Assembly: GCF_001625215.2 (NCBI RefSeq)
Contig: NC_030387.2
Location: forward strand, 5,422,501 to 5,486,500
Direction of reading: 5' to 3'
DNA: 64,000 bases
Origin: Daucus carota subsp. sativus
Lineage: Eukaryota > Streptophyta > Magnoliopsida > Apiales > Apiaceae
Shown: positions 51,353 through 61,888 of the stretch, one piece after another
How the letters are laid out: each line of letters opens with the position of its first letter
Numbering within the stretch: position 1 is the stretch's first letter
The notes under the pieces: model-generated
Seen by the model: only the letters and a program-made list of their open reading frames with translations
What the model was told of the DNA's origin: nothing
Databases searched by the model: none
Translations under genes and position numbers: made by a program

Positions 51353-51796
51353 GTTCGATAAGAAAGACTTTGAATAAAACTCAACGACTCCCTTAAATTT
51401 AGGAAATACGTTTTTTTGATTAGAATAAAAATTTAAATTATACAATGTTATATTATTCCAATAAATAAAAAAAATAAGATTTGTAAAAATAGTTAGAGAT
51501 AATTATTTCGAATTTAAAATTAAGTAATAATGTAAAATAATAAATATAGTACAATCTTTTGGATTACAATTAATATTATAAATATAATCAACATAATTTG
51601 AGTTTTTATAAATTTAATTAAATTAAATTAATTCGAATTATATCACAAGATTTGTAAAATTAGTTAGACATAATTACAATTAAAATTAAAATCACAATGT
51701 TATATTATTACAATTAAAATGAAAATTTTTTCGAATATTGGATTTAATGAAACAATTTCAAATTTAATAACAAATATTTTGAATTTAATTTTGCAG

Positions 51797-54343
51797 ATGG
51801 ATGTCGGTCGTTCTGGTCCCGGACCTTTAGACGGGAGTTTGTTGACATTACAGTCTGTGCACAGGTCTCAGGTTGTGTGGGACAACATAGAGGTAAACTC
51901 CTTCTTTAGTGCAATTTTTTTTACATTTGTATGAGTCTGTAGCCTATAGGGACTAATATTTTGTGCACTACAATTATTTCAGCCACCCCCTGATTTCAGA
52001 TTGAGGACAAATTTTGGGGAGTATTGGAAGCAAGTTCGAGCCCACAGACCGCATCAGATGATCATGGATGCAATCAGGGATTTAGGATTTGATTGCATAT
52101 TTAGGCTGGGACAGTTCAAGCACGACAGGGGTTTGATTACAGCCTTTATCGAGAGATGGCGTGGAGAGACGCACACCTTCCACCTGCCGTTCGGAGAGGC
52201 CACTATCACTCTTGAGGATGTTCATCACATTCTCGGGTTACCCACTGAGGGTGATCCACTCATCCTCCGTGGAGCGAGTACCAGCGTGGAGGAAAGGCGC
52301 GTGCTAGTACGCGAATTTCTTGGGCTATTACCAGAAGCCAAGGACGATGTTAACCGAGGTGGTTTAAAGATCAAATGGCTTGTGGATAACTTCGGGTCTT
52401 GTGAGCGGTTGGAGCAGTTGGATCCAGAGGATATAGGTTATGGTGTACAGCTTACCTACCATATTCGGGCGCACCTACTATGCGTTATTGGATCATTGTT
52501 CCCCCACAGCAGCGGGAACCGCGTGCAGCTTGACCTTCTATGGTTAATGAGGGACATGGACCAGCTGCGTCGGTATAGCTGGGGTAGTGCTGTTCTTGGC
52601 TTCCTATACCAGAAGCTATGTTCTTCTAGCCGGGATAACTGTACTGATTTCTGTGGCTACGCCACATTGGTACAGGTAATACTAAACCAACCACAACTTT
52701 CTTTCTCGTCTTTATTGTTGCATTATTTATTCATCATGTGCACTTATACTAACCTTGCCGCTAGGTGTGGATTTACGAGCGCTTTCCGTCACTAGCGCCT
52801 AGGCACAGGGGTCAACCCTTGTTCGAGTACCCGCTGGCGCTGAGGTATGTTGTCACTCCTTCTGTTGATTAACTTCAATTCATATTTGTTGCATGTATAA
52901 CCTCTGACCACTTATGCCAACTTCCACTGTAGGTGGAAGGCGCCACTTAGGCGTTGTCAGGTGCCGCATGCGCAGAGCCGCATGACACAGTATGAGTTGG
53001 ATGCGTTGACACCCCGACAGTTTCGATGGAGGCCATATGCTGATTTACCTGCAGAGCATCACCCGGAGGCCACTGTGTACTTGCGTTGGACGGCTCCCGC
53101 CCCCATGATGTACATGTCCTACGTCGAGTGGTGCTACACGGACAGGGTGACGAGGCAGTTTGGTTTTATGCAGGGTGTACCATATTCCTCTCCCTACCCT
53201 AATCATCAGGAGCTGCACAACCACTACAACGAGCAGGTTGATTGGATGTACGCGAGGGAGCCATTTGTTGATCTTTGGGATACGCGCATGGAGCGTGCCC
53301 TCGCATCTCCTCCACTTATGCATGGCGAGGGTTGCACTGCCTCATACCTGCCATGGTTCCACAGGGTGACACGTCGAATCATCATTAACCCCTTACACTG
53401 GCCACAGCAGGAGGGTGCCTTCCAGGGAACACAGCTCTCGACACAGGAACTGGTAAATATACAGCTTAAATATACATGCTTAAATATACATGCTTAAATA
53501 TACATGTTCTCAGCTTGTTTTGTACACTGTTCTGACTTAAATATACATGTTTGTAAACAGGAGGAGCAGTTATCCGCTATGCAGCGTGCCATTGACCCTT
53601 ATGCTCCTGATTTGGGTCTGGCAAACCATATTTTACAGGATATGGTTACTCGTGTACAGCGTCGACCTACGGAACAGGCCCCTGCCAGACCTAGGGCACG
53701 GGCTCCTGCAGGGCGTAGGGGACGACCACCAGTCACACCGGTAGTGCCCGAAGAGGGCACTTACTACACCCATGTGGGTAGCTCACACCTTGCAGGCACC
53801 TCACATTCTGCAGGTCATGATGGAGCAGGTACTTTTGAGGCTGGTGGTTGGTCTCCATTCATTCAGCCTTCTACATCTGAGGGGGTTCCATGGCCCCAAA
53901 GGAGCAGATTAGGGGATGATGAGGCACAGGACGATGAGGGTCCGTCACAGGATCACTTGTCAGAGTCATATGTATATCGTCCTGACATGTCATTCTTAGA
54001 GGATCACACACCTCCCCCATTCACCCAGGAGCCGTCCTTTGGGAGCAGTACATACAGATTCGGGAGTCCACCTGTCACGTTCACGCCGATGATGTCCACC
54101 AGCGGCCAGGGTTTTACCACACCTTTACCCGCTTTTGCTTCATTTGCGGGGGATAGTAGCCCCTGGGCGTACGCACCTGTGCGTCCACCGAGAGCAGCAG
54201 CACAGCCGTCGGAGGTTGAGGATGAGTCTGACCATGAGGAGCCATCCGAGCATGAGCAGAGACAGCAGCCACCTAGAGCTGCGAAGGGGAAGGGTCGTAG
54301 ATGTCACACTGGAAGTCACTTCTTCGGGCATACGAAGAAGTAG
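51797..54343 (+). CDS. plant mobile domain (PMD) protein 2, intact
   Basis: Five exons: 51797-51892, 51983-52675, 52765-52844, 52933-53452, 53561-54343. They sum to 2172 nt, an unbroken 723-residue protein. The PMD runs from about residue 40 to 420: FRLGQFKHDRGLITAFIERW, THTFHLPFGEATITLEDVHH, ILGLPTEGDPL, LWLMRDMDQLRRYSWGSAVL, then WIYERFPSLAP, RVTRQFGFMQGVP. The tail is proline/serine-rich with acidic patches (SEVEDESDHEEPSEHEQRQQ) and a basic end (AAKGKGRRCHTGSHFFGHTKK). Long clean frame, tandem arrays and adjacent transposase suggest it belongs to a MULE rather than being a host MAIN-type gene. The exact role is unknown: transposition, nuclear targeting or relief of silencing are all possible. 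It is related to PMD-1, but the two have diverged a lot. Confidence 0.82.
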
Positions 54344-54560
54344 GCTTTTTGGCTTCCCCTCGTATGTACTTTGTTTATGTGTATGCACTTTTATTATGCA
54401 TTTGATAATGCATTATGTTTATCTTTATGTACTTTTATTCGGGTAGAACGGTTTATGTACTTTTATTATGTTTATGTTTTTTGTTCACTCATATTGTTGT
54501 ATAATGTTAGCACTTTCCGTTTACATGATAACATAACAAATGACATAACATAATAAATGA

Positions 54561-54614
54561 GGCTCCTTCAAATTTCTAACCACCCTAAACAACTTCTTTA
54601 CAAAACTAACCACC
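54561..54614 (+). repeat. second GGCTCCTTCAAAT repeat
   Basis: A direct copy of 49726-49780, about 200 bp after the PMD-2 stop codon, with the same CTTTACAAAACTAACCACC part. It could mark the start of a second element unit. Confidence 0.6.
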
Positions 54615-54627
54615 TTTTTTTAAAATA

Positions 54628-54785
54628 CTAGCTTATAGCCCGTGCAAGGCACGAGAGCTTTTTAATTATTTAGAAATTTTTTAAATATATTTTAAATGGT
54701 GTGGAAAAATTTAATTTATAAATAATAAATTAAAATTTTCAATTAAATAAAATTTGAAAAAAAAATTGAATTTTTTTTAAAATAC
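54628..54785 (-). mobile_element. Helitron-like 3' terminus on the minus strand
   Basis: Read on the minus strand: hairpin CTCGTGC-CTT-GCACGGG, then CTATAAG, then CTAG followed by T, a standard Helitron 3' end. TTTTTTAAAATACTAG occurs on both sides (54616-54631 and 54771-54787), so the inserted piece may be only about 157 bp. Its 5' end is not identifiable. Confidence 0.35.
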
Positions 54786-54787
54786 TA

Positions 54788-55198
54788 GCAAAATAATCAC
54801 GATAGAAAAAACAGATAATCGAGCGTATAGAACAGGTAGTTGCGTGTTAAACATCCAAAACGGTGAGTCACAAGATCCAAATGGGCAAGTCAAGTAGTAT
54901 GATAATTGAGTTTGTGGTAATTAAAAAAGCGAGGAGTGTAAACGCAAGTGATACGAGGCAAGCCCTTGTATGTTCGCCCGACTGGGGGGCGAACATGAAT
55001 TTTATTGTTTGTCATTGCTAACAAAGCCACACAAACATAGTACGCATCAACATACCACTTAAAATTCCACTAAAACATACGAGTGGGCACTTACAAACGT
55101 AACACGAGCAAACAACAATTGGAACAGTTATAAAGATAGATAGACAGATGTGCATAAGTTAAACAGCATTGGAAGCCAAACACATAACATGAATAACA
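54788..55198. promoter_or_regulatory. spacer with second TTCGCCC palindrome
   Basis: ATGTTCGCCC-N7-GGGCGAACAT at 54970-54996 (spacer GACTGGG). The rest should include the 3' UTR of the minus-strand GRF gene. No coding sequence is seen. Confidence 0.65.
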
Positions 55199-55522
55199 TC
55201 ACACATCCTCAGCATCCCATCGAGATCCATCACCTTTCATGGTCTTCCTCATTCTTCTTACTCTTTCGGCATGCTTCGTCTCCATTTCTGCCACTTCCGC
55301 TGCCTGCGACCATTTGAGGTCACTTATTTCCTCAGCAAGTTTGTTGATGACCACAGTTGAACGGTTGTCTAGTCGATCATCTAGCCATAGTAAGTAACCA
55401 CAACCAGTTGCGCCGTCAGGACATTGCAACATCCGTCTACCAACGTCGGGACCGTTGTCCCGACAAACCCTCTTAACAAGGGCTTTGTCACAGTAGCACT
55501 TATCGGCAGCAGCGGAATCCAT
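55199..55522 (-). CDS. small GRF-type zinc-finger protein
   Basis: A 107-residue single-exon protein. Residues 9-48 resemble a GRF zinc finger: CYCDK, then GRRMLQC, then C-GYLLWLDD, with three to four Cys and the G-R-x-hydrophobic-C and Y-x-x-W signature positions. The rest is a charged helix (EEISDLKWSQAAEVAEMETK). Small GRF proteins with a coiled-coil tail are common in plant repeats, and GRF fingers bind nucleic acid. The minus strand has a TATA-like TATAAATAAG at about 55570-55580. It sits between PMD-2 and the transposase, so it is probably an accessory gene of the same element. Confidence 0.65.
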   Translation of the reverse strand: MDSAAADKCYCDKALVKRVCRDNGPDVGRRMLQCPDGATGCGYLLWLDDRLDNRSTVVINKLAEEISDLKWSQAAEVAEMETKHAERVRRMRKTMKGDGSRWDAEDV

Positions 55523-55741
55523 AAATGATATAATGTGTTTGAGCTAGTGATGAAAGTGAGATGATGAGGGAGAACTTATTTATAGGCGAAAATTACATAG
55601 AGGTCACTTTAAAATATTAAAATGTAAATAACTTAATAAATAAGACTGAGTTCGCAAAGTAGGAAAGGACATGGACAATGTATTATTGATTAACATAATA
55701 AGAAAAACAACAGTACATGCACGTTGCCAGGACATCAACTT

Positions 55742-56170
55742 TTATCCCTTTTTTGAACAACCCTCCCCCATTTTTTTCCCCTTCACAGATTTAAGTTCTT
55801 CATCATGCCTCTCTCTAATCCTCTCCTTCGCAGCGTATTCTGCCGAGCTTTCTCTCAGCAAACCTATCCTTTCCTCATCCGTGATCTTTCCTTTCAAGAA
55901 GGCATCATTTATATCCCGGTCTTTTCTGTAGTGATATTCACGTAGCGGGCGACCGACTCCATGCAGAACTTCAATATGGGTCTCATCCTTAGTCGGCACC
56001 CAGTGTTTGCCCTGTCTCGCTTCTCGATACTCCAACAACCGCATCTCCGTAGCAAACTTCATCTTCTCCGCATCCCTTTCCATGGCAATTGAAACAAGTC
56101 TTCTCGTTTTTGTACAACTCCATTCTTCCATCCCGTCGTCAAGCTTTCTAGATTGTTTCTGCTTGTCCAT
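55742..56170 (-). CDS. accessory protein A of the MULE locus (unrecognised family)
   Basis: A 142-residue single-exon protein, charged and mostly helical, ending in Lys-rich KGKKMGEGCSKKG. I do not recognise the family. It contains EYREARQGKHWVPTKDE, which matches TRRARNGKDWVPTEQE in the 61889 gene and TTRRIRKG in the 63685 gene, so the three form one local family with an R-x-A-R-x-G-K-x-W-V-P-T motif. A TATA-like box TATATATAGTT (minus strand) lies at about 56230. The third TTCGCCC palindrome (56322-56348) lies upstream. Confidence 0.6.
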   Translation of the reverse strand: MDKQKQSRKLDDGMEEWSCTKTRRLVSIAMERDAEKMKFATEMRLLEYREARQGKHWVPTKDETHIEVLHGVGRPLREYHYRKDRDINDAFLKGKITDEERIGLLRESSAEYAAKERIRERHDEELKSVKGKKMGEGCSKKG

Positions 56171-56321
56171 GAGATGTTTTTAGTATGAGCAGATGAGAAG
56201 TTCGAGTATGTGTATGGCCTTAGTTCTAACTATATATAAACAAATTTACTCAATTATCACTTCAACTGATGACTAATCAATAAAATAATATCAATTCAAT
56301 ATTTACAAAACAACCCATTAT

Positions 56322-56348
56322 ATGTTCGCCCTCTCTTCGGGCGAACAT
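56322..56348. promoter_or_regulatory. third TTCGCCC palindrome
   Basis: ATGTTCGCCC-N7-GGGCGAACAT, spacer TCTCTTC. Arms identical to the 54970 copy, spacer length the same but sequence different. About 150 bp upstream of the 55742 gene. Confidence 0.75.
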
Positions 56349-56544
56349 AACTAATTAGCTTCTTTCAAATTATGCGATCAAATTATGTTCCAAAAATGGT
56401 TTTTAGGCCCCGAAAACCGGGTCCGGAAAGTCATTCTTAGTAAAACTGGCATATTTTGGTCATTTTCACGCATTACAAAAGTACACTTGTCTACGTTGAT
56501 TTTTGTTAACCAACAAAATTGGGGGTGAAAGCACTCCAAATTAT

Positions 56545-57564
56545 GATTTTTCGACCCCAGAAAATGGTCATAAAAGTCATTTTTCGACTCAAATTAGCTT
56601 ATTTTTTGGCGTTTTGACGCATTTACAAAACTCCCTTCCCTATATTTTTTGATGAAATTTTTTGCTTCCCATCAAAATAGGGTGTGAAGACTTTGGTAGG
56701 AAAAAATTTCATGAAGAAATGGTATCCGAAAATATGTTTTTTTGACTCGTGAAAGTGGTCTGAAAAATCAATATATTCGTGGAAAATGGTAGTTCTTTGC
56801 ATTTTCAAGAATTTCAAAAAATGCCCTTATTCTATTAAAAAACGATCTGATTATGTTCCAAAACATGATTACAAAACTACACTTGATTTTTCGACCCCAG
56901 AAAATGGTCATAAAAGTCATTTTTCGACTCAAATTAGCTTATTTTTTGGCGTTTTGACGCATTTACAAAACTCCCTTCCCTATATTTTTTGATTAAATTT
57001 TTTGCTTCCCATCAAAATAGGGTGTGAAGACTTTGGTAGGAAAAAATTTCATGAAGAAATGGTATCCGAAAATATGTTTTTTTGACTCGTGAAAGTGGTC
57101 TGAAAAATCAATATATTCGTGGAAAATGGTAGTTCTTTGCATTTTCAAGAATTTCAAAAAATGCCCTTATTCTATTAAAAAACGATCTGATTATGTTCCA
57201 AAACATGATTACAAAACTACACTTGATTTTTCGACCCCAGAAAATGGTCATAAAAGTCATTTTTCGACTCAAATTAGCTTATTTTTTGGCGTTTTGACGC
57301 ATTTACAAAACTCCCTTCCCTATATTTTTTGATTAAATTTTTTGCTTCCCATCAAAATAGGGTGTGAAGACTTTGGTAGGAAAAAATTTCATGAAGAAAT
57401 GGTATCCGAAAATATGTTTTTTTGACTCGTGAAAGTGGTCTGAAAAATCAATATATTCGTGGAAAATGGTAGTTCTTTGCATTTTGAAGAATTTCAAAAA
57501 ATGCCCTTATTCTATTAAAAAACGATCAAATTATGTTCCAAAACATGATTACAAAACTACACTT
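56545..57564. repeat. 3 x 340-bp tandem array
   Basis: Units start at 56545, 56885 and 57225, each at GATTTTTCGACCCCAG. They are near identical. The array is bracketed by copies of a 60-bp stretch (GTTAACCAACAAAATTGGGG, GTGAAAGCACTCCAAATTAT) at about 56485-56544 and 57563-57622. The identical short frames inside are an effect of the repetition. Confidence 0.92.
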
Positions 57565-57816
57565 GTTTACGTTGATTTTTGTTAACCAACAAAATTGGGG
57601 GTGAAAGCACTCCAAATTATGATTTTTCGAACCCATAAACTGGTAATAAAAGTCATATTTGGTTGGAAAATTGGGAACTATAATATAATGCGATTTAAAT
57701 GTTTAAAGCCGGGAAAATTCATTAAATCAACTAGAAATGTTACAAGACTTTTTCTTGCCTTACTAAGTCACTGAGGCAAAATAATACATAGTAACATCTA
57801 ATATGTGTACAATGTA

Positions 57817-60618
57817 TTATGCATTGTACATGGGGCACTTCTTGTTCCGCTTCGTATGACCTTCTTGCTTGCACCGACTACATTTGTGTCCCGTTCGGGA
57901 ACCGTCCATCTCGGTCCGTATTCTCACCGACTGCCCCCTTTGGCCTCGCTTTGCTCTTCTCTTTCGCATGGCCTCGTTCGGCACCACGGTTCCATACCTT
58001 GCCATGCTAATGGGAGTTGCACATCCCAATAGCCGGTTGCTGGTAACGGATATATCATAGGCTCCCACATATTTTGCAAAACGGGAGTGTAGTGGTAAGG
58101 GCCGATCCACTGTTTCCAGTTTATGGAATTACGATTACACCCAGCAATCAGATGAGAACATGGAAGGCGATGACAGGCCCATTTCCCGCACGTGCAAGTA
58201 CCCCTTCTGATGTCCACGACTTGTGTGTTTCCGCCCTTTTCCACACCTTTCAACCTGTACCTACGCGTCTTTACGGAGAATAAACCACTTTGCCGGTTAA
58301 ATGTTTCAACGTGGTGGGCGTTAGCCCTCTCAGTATTGGTTTCCAACATTCTCCTAGCTCGCAGGCAGAGTTCATGACCTTCTTGCATGCTTTCTAGAGC
58401 AGCGTTTCTCTCCTTGTTCACCGTCCTTACAGTTTTGTAAAAGAGGAATTCCATCATTGCGGTGACCGGTAGGAAGCGAGCTTGTCGAATGTTGCCATTG
58501 AAACTCTCCGTCACGTTGGTAGTGGCTTGGCCGTAACGAGCGTGGCCTGTGTCATGACAGATGGTCCACAAGGCAGGATTTATCTCCCGCAAATATGTCA
58601 CCGCTTGGGGAGAAATGCGGGCAATATGTTTCATGTAAGCCTCGTGCTTTCTTATTTGTGGTGTTCGGCCTGCTAGCCACATGAACATCTTCAAGTCATT
58701 TCCCGGGTGATGTTTGGAGAAGTTGCTTCTCACATGGTGGAGGCAGTATCTGTGAACACCAAAAGGTTCAGTGAAGCCGTTGCGCTCATCATTCACTGCA
58801 GCGAGGATCCCGGGGGCACGGTCCGATATAATACAAACGCCAAGTCTCTCTCGGCATACATGTATTCGTAGAAGACGTAGGAACCAGGACCAGTTCTCCG
58901 TAGTCTCCTCATCCACGAGGGCAAAACAGATTGGATATTGGTGGTTGTTAGCGTCCACTCCCACCGCAACCAGCAACTTTCCATTGTACTTTCCCTTGAG
59001 GAATGTACCATCAATTGAAATGACTGGGCGAGCGTGCTGCCATCCATCAATCATCGCCTTTAGACACCAGAATGCGCGAACAAATACAGATTTGCCAATC
59101 TCAGTTTGATGTGGAACCGCATCAATCTCCATTACGCTCCCTGGATTTGTACTTGCCATGACAGAGAGGAACTGTGGTAACTCATTATAGGTAGTCTGCC
59201 AATTGCCATAAAGGGTCTCCATTGCCGCCATCTTCCCCCTCCACGCTTTGCTGTAACTAACAATGTGCTGGAACTCATCGTTCACCATTGTTATAATGTT
59301 TGTTACCCTAAGATTTGGGGTTTGTGAAATCTGTTGAAACGAACAAGTATTAACAATCAAAAGGACAAAAAATCAGTGTCAATAAGAGACAATAGGTTGT
59401 GCGACTTACGTGTGGAGCAACCAATGACCCTATCATTTTTGCTGAAATCTTCTTATGATCCTGTGTCGGCCTATCCAACAAGCACGTGTGTGTCTCAGGA
59501 CATTCTGTGATTTCAAACATACCGTGCTGCTTTTTCTTCGCCGCCCTTAACTTCCACTTACAATCATAGACTGTACACTTGACTTTGTATTTTTGCGTAG
59601 TGCTTTTTTGCACAACAAAGTTCCGATTCATTTTAATATGTGCCTCCTTAACCGCCGAGATTAGAACCTCTTTGTTACGAAACATGGCTCCGACGCCTAA
59701 CTCATCAACGGATGGATTGAACCCGTGGGACATGATAGTGTCCACATTGGACACTATCTCAGTCTCGTACTGCTGAGATCCAAACCATGCAGCCCTTGGT
59801 ACATAAACAGACATATCGCGCGTCTGCAACGAGGTATTCCCCTCTCGGACTTCATCCGAGTCGGCTTCTGAAAAGTCTTCAGATTCTTCCTCAACCTCTT
59901 CGTCTGACAGATTCCAATCCGAATCGTCACTTGTAGTTAATGCTCTTTCCGTGGCATTTTCTTCATCTTCTTCGTCCCCGTGAAGTGCAAGATTCACAGC
60001 TGCACTTCTGTCTCGCGTTTGACGAGGCTGCGACAATTGTATGTCCTCCTCAGCAACTTCTGTATGCCCTACGGTCCCGTAGTTGTAGCCACTTTGGAAT
60101 ACGCTATTTGACCATCCGGCCATAGACCCCAACTCGCTTCCTCCATAGTCGCCACCGTAACCCCCACCACAGTTTCCTGCATAGTTCCCATCATATTGTT
60201 GGCTATCAAGAAATGTATGCGACTGCCCAGATTGTTGGGTCCATGGGGCTTCATAGGGTTGGCTTTGCTGAGCAACACTCTCAGCTTCAACAAACATCCA
60301 TACGTCTCCCATCCCATACAAAAATCGTCCGGGGATGCTTAGCATCCTCCTCACATCGTCGTCCGACCTAATGGACTTTGCAAAATATCCTGTTACGAGG
60401 TTACCGACACCAAGTCTAGGATATTTGAAACTGAGTTTCAAATTCCAGTGATGCCTACTTATGTTCATAACCTCATACACAATATCGTGTAACTCTTCCA
60501 ATGTAGTGCCGAATTCGATAAACCTCATCTCTTTTGGATCAGCCGTATAGATAACATCGTTATCTTGCTTCACGATTTCACCGCCCCAAAAGATGTTCAC
60601 GTTTACGTAGCTTGCCAT
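57817..60618 (-). CDS. MULE (MuDR-type) transposase
   Basis: Exon 1 is 60618-59410 (403 codons) and exon 2 starts at 59330, joined in phase by a GT-AG intron. The N-terminus is a PB1-like MuDR domain (FGTTLEELHDIVYEVMNISR), followed by an acidic linker, and a Mutator DNA-binding zinc domain (VVQKSTTQKYKVKCTVYDCK, ending ETHTCL). Then comes the MULE DDE domain: ISIDGTFLKGKYNGKLLVAV, CIISDRAPGI and TTNVTESFNG supply the acidic residues. Next is a SWIM finger CTCGKWACHRLPCSHL. A C-terminal zinc knuckle (CSRCKQEGHTKRNKKCP, ending at 57817) lies in another frame: a 1-nt shift occurs between the SWIM finger and the knuckle, near 58000-58020. Without it the frame ends at 57924 (871 residues). The catalytic part looks whole, so the protein may still act. 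Confidence 0.9.
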
Positions 60619-60710
60619 TTTTGTGGTTGTGTGTTTTTGGGTGTTTGTGTGCTTCTCTAATTTTTGAAGAGTTTCAAACTGGGTTTGCTGTGTTTAGATG
60701 TGATTCAATA

Positions 60711-61684
60711 TGCATGGAGAGCTGCAACATATAAAGAGAAACATACTGTGCATGAATAGTAGGCTAGCTAGTTGAATAATTGGTGCTTCACAAGTGTAAT
60801 AATGCATAGGAGGTGACTATACGTATACTGTGCATGAGCAGGAGGAGTTATAATTGCTCCTTTGATAAAAGGGGTTTCAAGCACTCGTACGAAACAGAAG
60901 CATTTACATAAACTTATTGCTTATGGTGTTAAAGCAATAAATAAACGGGATAAATAAACGGAATAAAAACTTCTCCTATTTATTTTTATTTAAATCAAAT
61001 AAAACAATCAAAAAATTAAAAATAAATAGTTGATAAAATTTTAAAAATCTAATAATATTAGCAAATATTTTTCTAATGAGAACAGTCGTATCTGATAATG
61101 CAGAGGTTCATATGATCAACAGTAGGGCATAAATTAAAGGTTCTGCAAAAAGAAAAGCTGCAGTTCACTAGTAATGCATTATTTTCAAGGGGAATCAATG
61201 AATCCTTCAATAACATATCAAACTGCAAGGACTTGTCATATCAAACTTTAAATATGAGTAGTCTACTCGCCCCTTTAAATTGCAGTTACTGTTCTTCTGT
61301 GCATGCATTACAAGTTTGACTGAAAAAGATACAAGAGGTTCTGCAAAAATACATGGTTCACATGTGTACAGCAATAAGCATGACATGATAGCTTGACAAC
61401 ACACTCCAACTCTACAGTAATATGCATGCTTTGTATAAAATACCTGCAAAAGAAAGCTGAAGAAAATTTTAAGATACCCTAGACAAAAATGCAGCAGAGA
61501 CTTGTCATTTCGAAATTTTAAACATGCAAGAAGAGCAGTGCAGGGAGTTGCCATAATACAAATTTTGAATTATGTCATAACTGCAACTACTTTTGAATAT
61601 ACATAATATTACAACAATAATTCAATGTGGAGCTGTCCTATAAATATGTTCTCCCCCATACATTCAACACATACACTTCACTCA
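60711..61684. promoter_or_regulatory. bidirectional promoter repeat, copy A
   Basis: A 974-bp block nearly identical to 62540-63629. Its left edge carries a minus-strand TATA-like box (TTTATATG, about 60728-60736) about 115 bp upstream of the transposase ATG. Its right edge carries TATAAATA on the plus strand (61639-61646), but no plus-strand gene follows there; the 3' end of the 61889 gene does. Confidence 0.65.
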
Positions 61685-61888
61685 ATTTGAGTCAATTTGG
61701 AAATGAGTCACTCAATTGATACATTTGGACGAAACGAGTCACCAACGTGATATTTATCCCATAAATAAACTTAAAGCAACAGAAGCATTACATAAACTTA
61801 AACGAAACAAAAGCATTACATAAACTGAATTTACATAAACTTAAAGAAAATTACATATTGTTTTCAAATGAGAACATGACATAAGTTC
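61685..61888. other. 3' flank of the 61889 gene
   Basis: Short repeats of AAGCATTACATAAACTTAAA and GAGTCACTCAA. Probably the 3' UTR of the minus-strand gene. A related tract, GAAACAGAAGCATTTACATA, occurs inside both promoter repeats. Confidence 0.4.

Noticed and set aside
56786-57332. Two identical 68-codon frames
   Set aside because: They are the same part of consecutive 340-bp tandem units, not genes.
58482-59109. Plus-strand frames opposite the transposase
   Set aside because: Shadows of the minus-strand DDE-domain coding sequence.
61207-61554. 115-codon minus-strand frame, repeated at 63152-63499
   Set aside because: Lies in the duplicated promoter block; its duplication follows from the repeat, and it has no features of a conserved protein. 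Kept as a promoter, though a peptide cannot be fully excluded.
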